Shown piece after piece: positions 47,501 to 64,000 of a stretch of DNA of 64,000 bases (position 1 is its first letter; every line of letters begins with the position of its first letter). The notes beneath the pieces are model-generated. The model worked only from the letters and a program-made list of their open reading frames with translations. It ran no database searches and was not told the origin of the DNA. Both the position numbers and the translations under genes were made by a program. The stretch is from Xiphophorus maculatus (lineage: Eukaryota; Chordata; Actinopteri; Cyprinodontiformes; Poeciliidae). Where the stretch lies: NCBI RefSeq assembly GCF_002775205.1, contig NC_036444.1, positions 3,762,501 to 3,826,500 of the forward strand, read 5' to 3'.

Positions 47501-49180
47501 GTTTGTGTCGTTGTTTTGCAGATCTTTGAGTTCTCCCTGAAGCAGAAGGAGTACAGCGAGTGGAGCCGTCAGCTGCAGAGGCAAGGCCTGCACCCGCTGT
47601 GGCTGCAGCGCGACACGCCGGTCACCAGCATCTCCTTCAACCCCAACAACCCGGCGCACATCATGCTGCACGACGTGTTCATGTTCTGCATCATCGACCA
47701 GAGTCTGGTACGCAAAGCCACAATTCTTCAGCATTTGGTCAGCTGGTTTTACCACTGTATGTGGTGTACAATGGCTGCTGGAAATCACAAGTATTTTCTT
47801 GTTGACTTAGCCTCCAGAAACCACTTACTGGATTCTTGTTGATTATCCAGGAGGCACAACTACTGCTTTTCAAAGACGTATGGTTGTATAATTGCTCATC
47901 TGTTAACAGCTATTTTCATGTCTGAGTGTAAACGTTGAGTTGGGGCGTGGCCAGCAGCAGCTTATTTGTATTTAAAATAGCAAGATGCCCTAAAACAGCT
48001 AAAATCTCATTATCTAGGAATGATTTTGTGCACAAAAAAAAAGGTAATGAAAATGTTTTGTGTAACTAGACCTTTTCCAGCCTGTTCAGGGTACCATCAT
48101 TGGTCACCTTACTGTTTTATCTGCACAGCCTCTTCCTGAAGCGAAGACGAAGTTCTATAATCAAATGATCCTCCGGAGTCTTCCTCAGCCACAAAGGCTC
48201 AGAGAAAGCCACGCCTTCAAGACCTGCAAGAACTTCCAGGTAAAACTTCCACGCTCTGAATGTGCAGGTTTGGAATTGACCATGTGTGAAGCTCAGCAGT
48301 TTGGGCTGAAAATGTTCAAATTAAAAACGTTTTGCTGCAAAATAATCAGAAAACTGCAACTGCATATTAGGGCCATTGTAGATAGAAAAAGGTGAACATT
48401 TCTGGGTTTGGAAAGTCTACGATTTGACAGAAAAAGATCAGAAATTTCAAAATTAATCTAAGAAATTTCTAAATAAAACTTGGAAATTTAAAGTTTGAAA
48501 AGTAAAAACATTTTTGAGGTTAATTTCAGAAATTAATAGATTTTATTTATAATGCCCTTTATATCTATAGGGCAAAAACCAAAAAATTTTCAATTTCAAT
48601 TTTCTGGAATATATAAAAATCCTGAAAATTTCAGAATTTATCAATTTTGTCAATCTGATTAGATTAGACAAAATTTTCTAGAAGAAACTTCAATTTTGAG
48701 TTTAATCTTAGAAATTTTCAAGAGAAAACTTAACCGTTGAAATTGTTAAAGAAAAGTCTGACATTTTTTTAGTTTTTGAAGTTTTTCAAGCAAATGATTA
48801 ACTTGAATTTTAAAAAGTTTTCTGTAGAAACTTTTAGTGATGAGCCTCAAAATTTGAGTTTTTTCCAGAAAATTTTCTACTTTTCAAACTCTAATTTTTT
48901 AGTTTTTCCAGAAAATTTCTGAGATTTCTGGCAGAAAATTACTTTTTCTGTCTGCGATGCCCCTAACACGATGTGGCAGAAGACAAGTCATAAATATTGT
49001 AAAACATTTGCATCAGTTCACAAACCTTTTCCACAGATTGAACGTTATTGCTTTGTCCCACAGCACCTGCTGTCTGTGAACCTGCTGGAGGATCTGTCTC
49101 TGGTTGTGGTGGAGCGCCCCCTGGTGGACATCGTGGCTCAGCTCCCCGCTCCTGTCCGGCAGAAAAAGTTTGCCACCTAA
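38571..49180 (+). CDS. utp4: UTP4 (cirhin, CIRH1A), WD40 SSU-processome protein (complete, 685 aa)
   Basis: Sixteen coding exons: 38571-38729, 38815-39003, 39708-39792, 40162-40251, 40343-40554, 41764-41935, 42097-42188, 42938-43034, 44118-44182, 44937-45059, 45816-45972, 47167-47273, 47354-47449, 47522-47707, 48129-48239 and 49064-49180. They sum to 2058 nt, 685 residues plus stop; human is 686 as I recall. The start MGEFKVHRVRFFDYMPSAIR and end LVDIVAQLPAPVRQKKFAT match cirhin. WD-type blocks include AALCWVGCRLFSAGLDGEI-like, SLSWHPSGAQIAAGMMDMIR, VAFLNDHTIISGDSAGKVQI, DVRALVHTDSAVISGG and WLQRDTPVTSISFNP. UTP4 belongs to the t-UTP/UTP-A subcomplex, which binds nascent pre-rRNA in the nucleolus; a human cirhin variant causes North American Indian childhood cirrhosis. 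Divergent from CHTF8, convergent with CMIP. Introns are repeat-rich. Confidence 0.97.
39008..39650 (+). repeat. CAATAAATCAATTAATCGCATG repeat abutting a UTP4 splice donor
   Basis: TAAATCAATTAATCGCATGA at 39009 matches 21547 and continues through CATTTGCATTATTTATTG to the closing TTATCGTCCAGAAAAATGTG near 39610. The repeat starts within the donor hexamer of exon 38815-39003. Confidence 0.7.
40040..40120 (+). repeat. CAATAAATCAATTAATCGCATG repeat, short fragment
   Basis: AGTAATAAATGAATTAATTGCATGATAAATTAAAACTAACTCA only. It is the head of the element, with the rest missing. Confidence 0.6.
40630..41145. repeat. TTCTAGAAAAA / GATTAATCTCA quasi-tandem repeat, copy 2
   Basis: Same irregular 50-60-base reiteration as 24440-24960 (CAGAAATTTTTAGATTAAT, TTTCTAGAAAAAACTGAG, GTTTGAAAAGTC). 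In UTP4 intron 6. Confidence 0.7.
41150..41520 (+). mobile_element. Relative of the 5328-5868 element, with two palindrome units
   Basis: Colinear with 5405-5868: AGTCTTAAGCCTCTTAACCT, then GGTTGCCTAGCAACGACTCA and GGTTACCTAGCAACGAAC, then GTTCTGCCACTG, GCCACCAGTTTGGCAATAAT and CCATATTGTCCAGACCT. Only two units of the palindrome are present, against six in the other copy. Confidence 0.75.
43151..43381. mobile_element. 231-bp internally deleted Tc1/mariner MITE with TA duplication
   Basis: Ends CACTGCTCAAAAAAATAAAG and (reverse complement of the right end) CACTGCTCAAAAAATAAAGG form about 40-bp inverted repeats, flanked by TA on both sides (43149-43150 and 43382-43383). The inner arms (CCTAGATCTGAATGAAAG and TTGATTGTCAATCAGTGTTG) match opposite ends of a full-length fish Tc1-like transposon that I recognise, so the transposase has been deleted. 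In UTP4 intron 9. Confidence 0.9.
44400..44750 (+). repeat. Dispersed repeat with GCCGCCATCTTGTTT block
   Basis: AAAAAATCTGGATTTTTACACC...CCAGAGCCGCCATCTTGTTTGAC corresponds to 52435-52510 (AAAAATCTGGACTTTGATG...CAGGGCCGCCATCTTGTTTTGAC). Class unknown. Confidence 0.55.
46090..47062 (+). repeat. Three tandem copies of the GATTAATCG-family repeat
   Basis: Copies at about 46090-46380, 46385-46745 and 46750-47062. Each runs through AAGCTAAAACTG(G/T)CA(C/T)TTGAGGAGTT-type words, AAATGCAAAATGTAT, a TACAGTTT...CTTAATTACT block and closes with GATTAATCGTTTCAGG / CC. They fill most of UTP4 intron 12. Confidence 0.8.
47725..48110 (+). repeat. Palindrome-bearing dispersed repeat, copy 4 (palindrome part missing)
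   Basis: CATTTGGTCAGCTGGTTTTACC, ATGGCTGCTGGAAATCACAAG, CCACTTACTGGATTCTTGTTG and GGCGTGGCCAGCAGCAGCTTATTTG are colinear with 20505-20740. It starts about 20 bases after UTP4 exon 47522-47707. Confidence 0.75.
48355..48955. repeat. TTCTAGAAAAA quasi-tandem repeat, copy 3
   Basis: Repeated AGAAATTTCAAAATTAATCT, GTTTGAAAAGTAAAAAC and TTTTCTAGAAGAAAC words. In the last UTP4 intron. Confidence 0.65.
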
Positions 49181-49780
49181 ACAGCGATCAAGTCCTCATG
49201 ATCACAGTAATCTCTCCAGTTTGTTGGAGATGTTTTGATAAAGTGAAAACTGAGAACCCGCCGTCTGTGTGTGCATTAATGTATCTGCGTACGGTGGCTT
49301 AGACGGGTCAAAACATGCAAAAACCTCCATTCTAAAACTAAAGAATGGAGTGGATAACTTATAAAAATCTCAATAATTGCTGTAGATTGAATTTCTTTTG
49401 ATACATAACTGGTTGCTGTCACTTAAACTCAACTGTTAATTTAATTCATTTTTAAAAGAAGGGGCAAAGAGTTAGAAGAAGTAGATTAAAAATATTTTTA
49501 ATATGCAAAAACCACAACAGTATTTTACTTTTGAGATTTTTCTTTGGACAAAAAGTATTTCAGTTTCTGGTTTTTGCTCTTCTAAAAATAAGCAATGTTG
49601 AATTTTTGCATTGTTTTCCTAAGACATTTAATTTATTCTTAAAATCCTAATAAGAAAACCCACATGACTCAGTCAGCTGAAACATATTCACAGACATTTT
49701 ATTTTTGATTGAAATTATTTCACATCATAGTTATTTTTCCTGTCAAAGAGCCTTTGTATTTTTATTACAACAGCCACAGA

Positions 49781-49840
49781 GCAGCAGCAGCAGCAGCAAT
49801 AATAATAACAATAATTGATAATAGTAATAATAATAACCCA
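49781..49840. repeat. (CAG)n followed by (AAT)n microsatellite
   Basis: Six to seven GCA/CAG triplets (49781-49799) are followed by imperfect AATAATAACAATAAT. Non-coding position. Confidence 0.9.
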
Positions 49841-51233
49841 GCAGGAAAAGCAGGTCAGTGCAACTGAAAAAGAGAGAAACATGATGGGCGCCACTTTTCC
49901 AGCTGCAAACAAAAAACGTTCAGTCTGATTTTTCAGGTTGTGCCACATCTGGCTGCTTTTCTTACAATCTGATAAGATTTGACACAGACGTGTGTAGAAA
50001 CTCTTGACAGATTGCCTACAATAATAATTAAAAATAAAAAAAACAGATGGCAGAAGAAATGAGGACAAAGCTCCACAGGATACGGAGACGAAACAGGAGA
50101 GGAGTCTCTATTCAACCATTAAACACTGAAACCTCGACACGCTGCGGTCCAGAAGGGCCCATTTGTTTACAGGAGCGGTTCTGGGAGATCCGGCTCATGC
50201 CTGCATGTTGGGAACCAAAACCAGGAGCCAGTTAGGTGAGAAAGTGCAGCATTCAAATGTCTATTATGCTGGGAAATCACCTTAAATTAATATTCAATTA
50301 ATTAAAATATGACCTTATCAGATTTCTAAAATAACCTTCAACCATAGTTTATATTAACTGCATATTTTTGTTTTAAAATTGTTTGTATTCGTTTGATGCA
50401 ATGTGTTTTCATTAGTTGTAAGTCAAAAAATAATCATAAGTAACAAATAAAGGCTTGAAAATGTTAATCTGTGTATAAATAGTCTATATAATGTGTTTCA
50501 CTTAATTATGGAGTTGCTGGAGTGAATAAATATTCTAATTTATTGATTATGATTCCTTATTTCCACCGATTCCCCTCTGCGTTTTAAGCGCTCGTTACTG
50601 GGGAATCAGCACCCCCTGCTGGTCATAACGTGGTAGTGCCGGGATAACAGAATTTGTTTTTAAACAAAATGTTTCTAAAAATCTGTTGTCTCTACATTAA
50701 GGCAGAAAATTACAAACTCATTTCCACTTTGTGTTAAACCTTCATATTACATGAAATGTTGCATTTAAAGCTACATAAAAGGATAATTTTGTTGCGTTTT
50801 TTTAATCTTTCAACCTAACTGGCTCCTGGCTGCATCAGCAAAGTTAAAGAATTAAATAAACATTATTTTCTTCATCTCCCTCTTACCTGCCCACATAAAC
50901 TGCTCCAACAAAACTTAAAAAATATTAAAGGATGAACTAAAGCAGTAAAATTCGAGCTGCTAATGTGGAACCACTGGGTCTCACCTCTGATATGATTATC
51001 TGAACAACATTCTTTAAGAAAAACAAGAAATATGTGCATTATTATTATTATTGTTTTATATAAAAAAAATGGCCACATTTAAACGAATAAAGCTCAGCTA
51101 CGGTCAGATCGGCTTCCATCAACCCCCTTTGAACTGGCCTTTTGGGGGATTAAATCCCCCCCGTTTCAGTCGTTCGTTTTCAGGAGACAAGTGATCAAAC
51201 TCCCCCTTTTATCAGATTTTACAAACCTTATCT

Positions 51234-51266
51234 ATATATATATATGTCTATATATATATATATATA
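51234..51266. repeat. Short (TA)n microsatellite
   Basis: TCTATATATATATATG / TCTATATATATATATATATAG, imperfect. Confidence 0.85.
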
Positions 51267-54201
51267 GAAATTATAAAAACAAATATAAGATGATGCAGCA
51301 ACGCATACGTGCAAAAAAAATTTAAACTAGAGCAACAACAACACAGGAAGCAAGACTGATTAAAGTGATTAAATCATCAGAGGAGAGCTGGAAACCGTTA
51401 AAATAATATGCATTAAAACATTTCCTTTTTTATGATTACAGTGCACTTTGTGTGAAAAAATAAAACAAAAAAACAAGGAAAACAACCACAAACAAACGTT
51501 AAGATGAAGGCAACACAAGCCTGCAGCTGAAATCAGGCTTAGAGAAGAAAAAAAGGGGATGAAGAGGAGGTAAAGGACTTCAAAAAGACGATTATGTACA
51601 CCGGTATGTACAGGACAACCGGGCCCGAACCTTTCGGACCGTTACGGGTCGATACAGACAGCCTCGATGGCACCAAATAAATAGGAAACAAAACGTCCTG
51701 TCCTGTGGGAGCGGTCGGCAGGTTGACGCCAATAAATTAACCAGACAGAGGACGTCTGACGTGTGTTTGATACCGGAGGGGAACAAAAAGTTCAAAACGT
51801 TGGTTCCGAGGGAATGTAGCAAACAACTGCTCCGATCCAATATGTACACGAATGAATCCGTCCGGATCGTTTTCTCTCTTCAAAGTCGGAACAGCGTCGA
51901 CAGAAGTTGGTTGGATATAGAAGTTTGTTTTTTTATTTGGCAAAATTGTCCTACAACAGTTTGTTTCCAGAGCCAAAAAAATGTCCCGAGAGGACTCAGC
52001 ATGACGTCACTCGGAGCTTAGTGGTTTTCCTCTTCCGTCCGGATACAAACGAAAAAAAGAAAAGAAAAAGAAACAGCAGCCGCCATGTTTTCCCTCCCGA
52101 AAACAAGCGGAACACGAACGCATCCACTTCCAAATCTGGAAAAATATGTGCAAGATCATAAAAAACTCAGTTTTCTTTTTTTTCCCCATGTGACGAACAT
52201 TAGGAGTAGTTTTGTTTTTTTAGGAAAAACTGAAAGGTCCTGACTCCGATAGGGTTCGGTCGGTCCGTTCAGGGAGCTACATCATGGAGCGGTTCGGAGA
52301 CTAACGGCTATTGTGCAGAGCAAAGTTTCCGCTGCAAAATGAGTTCCTCCACCAGTAAAAGCAAATTCAACACCAGTAAATCTACACCAGAGACGGTTCT
52401 AGATAAAATGTCATCAATTAATAGATTTTTTGTTTTTCAAAGATTACATTTTTGGAAAAATCTGGACTTTGATGTTGGTACGCTCAGGGCCGCCATCTTG
52501 TTTTGACAAGTGTTTTACAGCTTCAATTTATTTAGATTTTGAACTTAGGGCCAAGCTAAGATTGGTTTTTTTGATTTATTTACGAGAATAAAGCCATAAT
52601 ATTACAAAGTAATATGAGAATAAACCCATACTACAGCCATAATAAAGTCCTAATGTTAGAAAAAAGTAGTAATTTTATAACTTCTATACGAAAACTTAAA
52701 ATGAGGAATGGTGAGTGTCTTGTGAAGTTATACTTTGCTATCAGCATGAAATTATTATCAGTAGCAGAACTTTGAAATGATTGTGCAAAGAACTGTCTGT
52801 TTCGAGGAAATACTTGGTTACATTAGATTTTGACAACCAAAAGATTTTTTCTCATTAAAACAACTTTTTTTGTGTAATTTTATAACTTATTGTGGTACAA
52901 TTGTGTCTTTATTCTGCTGATATTATGATTATATTCTCAAAATTAAACAATAAATTGTTATAGCCCGACTCCAATACTCAGTTGCACAAGTCATAGAAGA
53001 GATGATAGAAAATATTTTCTGTAATTATTTTTATTTTTTTTTTAAAAAAGTGAGACAAAGATCTATTAATATTAAAAACTGGAACTGATGTAAAAAAAAT
53101 CAGATTTTATTTTTGGCCATATCGCTCAGCCCTACTGTGATTTTATCTCAATACGACTGAAGCTAAAAGTGCAACAGTTTAACATTTATTATTATATTCA
53201 TAGATTAAAAAAAATACTTTAATTTCTGTTAAATAAATTTAGTATTATTTCTTTAGAATCTGTTTTAGGAGTGACTTGAATGTCCCTTGATCCAGAATTA
53301 CATGACATGTTTCTAAATTATGTATTTTTGTGACCTGGACAAAAGAGCCTGAAGCAGAATTATTCAGGGGCTGAAGACCATCTGGGCCATGGGTGGTCCT
53401 AGATGGGGGCTAACAGGGGACAGGGTCCCTCCAGATCTGGTCAGATATCAACAGATACATAATTTTATTAGATAAATTTAATAAAATTAAATTCAACATG
53501 ATAATCCAAACTTCTGGATACAAAACATAAAACTCAAGCCTGACCCTTTCCAATATAATCACATTCAATAAATTTGAGTCATGGCTTTAAGATTTAAAGT
53601 ACCTTTTGAAAATAACGTTTAAAATACTTTTTTTTATTGGTAATGTAATGGGGTTTTTTTCTTTGTAGCTAAATTTAAAAAAAATTATTTCTGTCTCCAT
53701 CTTTTCTGAATTATTAATAAAACAAATACATGATAAATATGTAGAAAGTGCTGATTAAGTCTGGCGGTATTTCATGATATTAAAGTTTCATTATCTGATT
53801 TTAGATTAATTTTAATCTAGATTATCTAGAATACGAGGTGTATTTGAATGCAACGTGAGGTTATTGACGCTACATCAGGTCAGAACTGGTAGGAGGAACT
53901 CACCTTAGAGGGAAAACGGTTTCGGACACAACACCTGAACGTCTCCAGCGTTCATTATAGGGAGCCTCAAAACTTAGAGACCATTTAGGGCCAAGGACGG
54001 ATGAAATGGGTGTGGTCCCTGTGCAGTCTGACTAAAACAGATCCTTAAAAAAGGGTAGAAGGGAGGAGGGATGAAACGTCCACGGAGAAATGTTGACCTT
54101 TCCTTCACGGCTGCACCCTGAAGTGGTTGAAGCTGAAGAAATCTCCTCCATACCTGGCTGGCGGAGAGGCGCTGAGGTTCTGGTCGATGCAATTGATGGT
54201 G

Positions 54202-54202
<1 letters not shown>

Positions 54203-54258
<56 letters not shown>
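54203..54258. repeat. (TG)n microsatellite next to the CMIP stop codon
   Basis: About 28 uninterrupted GT dinucleotides lie only some 30 bases beyond the CMIP stop (54289-54291) on the transcript, so the mRNA would carry a (CA)n run early in its 3' UTR. Confidence 0.95.
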
Positions 54259-54259
<1 letters not shown>

Positions 54260-54288
54260 CCATGGATGGGGCAGGAGGCCGTGGTGGA

Positions 54289-62128
<7,840 letters not shown>

Positions 62129-62154
62129 TCAATATTTACAGATACAATTTCTTT

Positions 62155-62455
62155 CACTGCAAAAACACAAAATCCTACCAAGTATTTATGGTCTAGTTAC
62201 TGCAAATATCTCAGTACACTTGAAATAAGATAGTAACTTATAAGTAACTTTTCTGCAAGATATAGCAGCTCAATAATTCCTTAATACTGATAAAAAAAAC
62301 CTTATTCCATTGGCAGATGTTTGCTCCAAATACATGGGAGAATTGTCTTGTTATAAGTGAAATAACCTGCTAGTGAAACTAGTACTTGTTGATCAATATT
62401 GGGGAATTATTGATCAAAAATAAGCTCCTATATCTTGCTAGAATCAGTACTGCAT
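62155..62455. mobile_element. Fold-back MITE, copy 8
   Basis: Starts CACTGCAAAAACACAAAATC. The left arm CTACCAAGTATTTATGG...AGTACACTTGAAATAAG and right arm ...ATATCTTGCTAGAATCAGTACTGCA surround the hinge CATGGGAGAATTGTCTTGTT. About 85 bases upstream of the first visible CMIP exon. Confidence 0.8.
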
Positions 62456-62849
62456 TTAGATTTTTTTTTTTTTTTTCGGTGAAAGGATTGGAACTGAGCC
62501 ATGATAAAGTAGTAAATAGTTCACATACGGACAAAAAACAAACAATCAGACAAACAAAAGAAATGAAGCCGAGTCAAACTTTCCAGCACATGGTAAACAT
62601 GCAAATGAGATAAGAGGGCAAGAGAGATGTAAACGGAGTCTGGAGAAATGGCTGCCACTGGTGACGGTTCCCATGGCAACGGTAGCTCTGGGAGAAGAGA
62701 AGCTTTGGGGTTGAAGGTAATAAAGACCCAAAAGAAAACAAGCGGAACCATCCAGACAAAAATTCCTGGAAAGAGGTCAAACGGAGGGTAAACAAGCCAG
62801 TATTTCCATTCGGTGATGTAATTCTTGTTTTCATTTTATTTCGGTACGG

Positions 62850-62905
62850 TAATACGGTAAATCTTTATTGTCATTGTCACAAGAACAACGAAATTTAAAA
62901 AGTGC
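62850..62905. repeat. Retroposon 3' tail-like fragment
   Basis: TAAATCTTTATTGTCATTGT followed by CACAAGAACAACGAAATTT is a common fish retroposon end. Only the tail is present. Confidence 0.5.
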
Positions 62906-63624
62906 CATCAGTTAGTGCATATGCTTAAAAACAAAAAATTCTGTAATTTATTTCACTTTGCAAAAATATTCAAACAGCAACGGGTCGTATGTCCTAACAG
63001 TTTGGCTAATTGTTTATTTTTGTTTTTTTATTTTTTGCAAATTAACTCCAGCTCAGTCAGATTGGGTTTAGAGTAAAGGGGTTCATACATTAAATAAATT
63101 ATCACAAAACTACAATTTTTAAATTCAAATTCAAATCTACTTTTGATAAACATTAGATGCAACATCATCTTTTCCAAGCTTTCCGCTCTCCTTCAGTTGT
63201 CATGGTAACTAGGGCCACATCCGTTCGTTGACCTATACCCTAAAGCAGACTTTGGTGCGCCCAAAATCTGCTTTTAATGTTGTGTTTTAAGACAAGTATA
63301 AATACAGAAAGTGTTTTAAAATTAAGGCTAACCTGGATTTTGTTTTTATTACTAAGAAAAACAAAATGAAGGAAAACGGTTTTCCTTCATTTAACAAGAA
63401 AAAACATTTCAGGTTTTGGATATACGATCCTGTTCCTAAAGAAAAAAAAATACATTATTTTTGCTCAATTAAAATAGTTCATTCTTAGTTAATTGTCGAG
63501 TACGTAAAAAAAAAAAAAAACAGATATTTTCTGTGATTTTAGTTTATAAAAATTATATATTTTTTGGCCCACATAAAAAATCTTTTTGGATCCCACTGGT
63601 TGAGAACGTCCAAGAAAACCAATT

Positions 63625-63840
63625 TTAAATTATTGTCACAGATTTTCAATTGGATTTAAGTCTTGACTTTGACTAGGCCATTCTACAACATGCCTATTCT
63701 TTGATGTAAATCTTCCTACTTTAGATTTGGATGTTTTTTTAGGTCCAGCATTTAGCTCTATCAACTCTGATCAGGTGCCCCTGCTGAATACAACCCCCAC
63801 AGCATGATGCTGCCGCCACCATATTCTACAACATGTATAG
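63625..63840 (-). mobile_element. Tc1-like transposase fossil
   Basis: On the minus strand 63836-63770 gives a YGGGSIMLWG block and 63692-63636 gives HVVEWPSQSQDLNPIENL followed by a stop. Both are signature blocks of Tc1-type transposases, in the correct order but with the intervening DNDPKHT region mostly deleted. Non-functional. Confidence 0.85.
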
Positions 63841-64000
63841 AATAGACCTAAAATCTTCCTTTTCTGTCTTCACTTACATGAATTATGGCAAACTGCCATT
63901 TTCCCAAAAAATCCCCACCTCTCTCTTTACAAAAGATGTAAAAAATAACTTTGTAAGATGATGAAATGTGACTGAAACTGTGAAATTAAAATCTGAGAGA

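Larger units (their letters stand above)
49181..54288. other. UTP4-CMIP convergent spacer, probably including the CMIP 3' UTR
   Basis: No open frame with a recognisable domain. The part 50860-52350 looks unique and relatively free of the dispersed families, consistent with a long CMIP 3' UTR read from the minus strand, but the cleavage site is not defined: minus-strand AATAAA motifs occur at several places, including 53633-53638 and 49698-49703. Simple repeats lie at 49781-49840 and 51234-51266. 52395-53135 is a diverged dispersed repeat related to 44400-44750. Confidence 0.4.
62456..64000. other. CMIP intron to window end, with retroposon tail and Tc1 fossil
   Basis: No CMIP exon was detected. 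Apart from the elements at 62850-62905 and 63625-63840 the sequence is AT-rich and unassigned. Open frames near 62521-62834 are overlapping antisense frames without domains. Confidence 0.5.

Overview
The window is nuclear DNA from a vertebrate, most likely a percomorph teleost. It is AT-rich, with short exons, GT-AG introns and many small DNA transposons, tRNA-derived SINEs and an L2-type LINE typical of fish. No bacterial, phage or CRISPR-like content was seen. I cannot name the species from sequence alone.

Five protein-coding genes were rebuilt exon by exon by matching the reading frames to remembered human proteins. In order they are: the 3' end of TANGO6 (+, 177-11997, six exons); HAS3 (+, non-coding 5' exon ending at 16271, coding 22728-27354, 558 aa); CHTF8 (-, 37551-35533, 133 aa); UTP4/cirhin (+, 38571-49180, 16 coding exons, 685 aa); and the 3' part of CMIP (-, 62069-54289, 12 exons, 457 aa). 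All exon joins keep frame. The two complete large genes come out at almost the human length, which supports the models.

The genes serve separate functions: secretory trafficking, hyaluronan synthesis at the plasma membrane, loading of the replication clamp, small-subunit rRNA processing, and signalling adaptor work. There is no operon-like logic. CHTF8 and UTP4 are head to head and share a compact promoter with CRE-, ETS- and E2F-like sites. UTP4 and CMIP converge. TANGO6-HAS3-CHTF8-UTP4 matches the human 16q22 order as I recall it, but CMIP next to UTP4 does not, so a rearrangement lies between 49.2 and 54.3 kb.

The rest is introns and spacers filled with repeats. These include several families of small inverted-repeat elements in multiple copies, two SINEs with perfect target duplications, internally deleted and fossil Tc1-like elements, nested insertions, and minisatellites built on an RFX-like palindrome. 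A 1.4-kb terminal-inverted-repeat element at 31.4-32.8 kb carries a short exon-like reading frame with a splice donor. I see no convincing new multi-gene biological system. The most unusual items are the exon-bearing element, the palindrome arrays, and lineage-specific insertions in CMIP, HAS3 and CHTF8.
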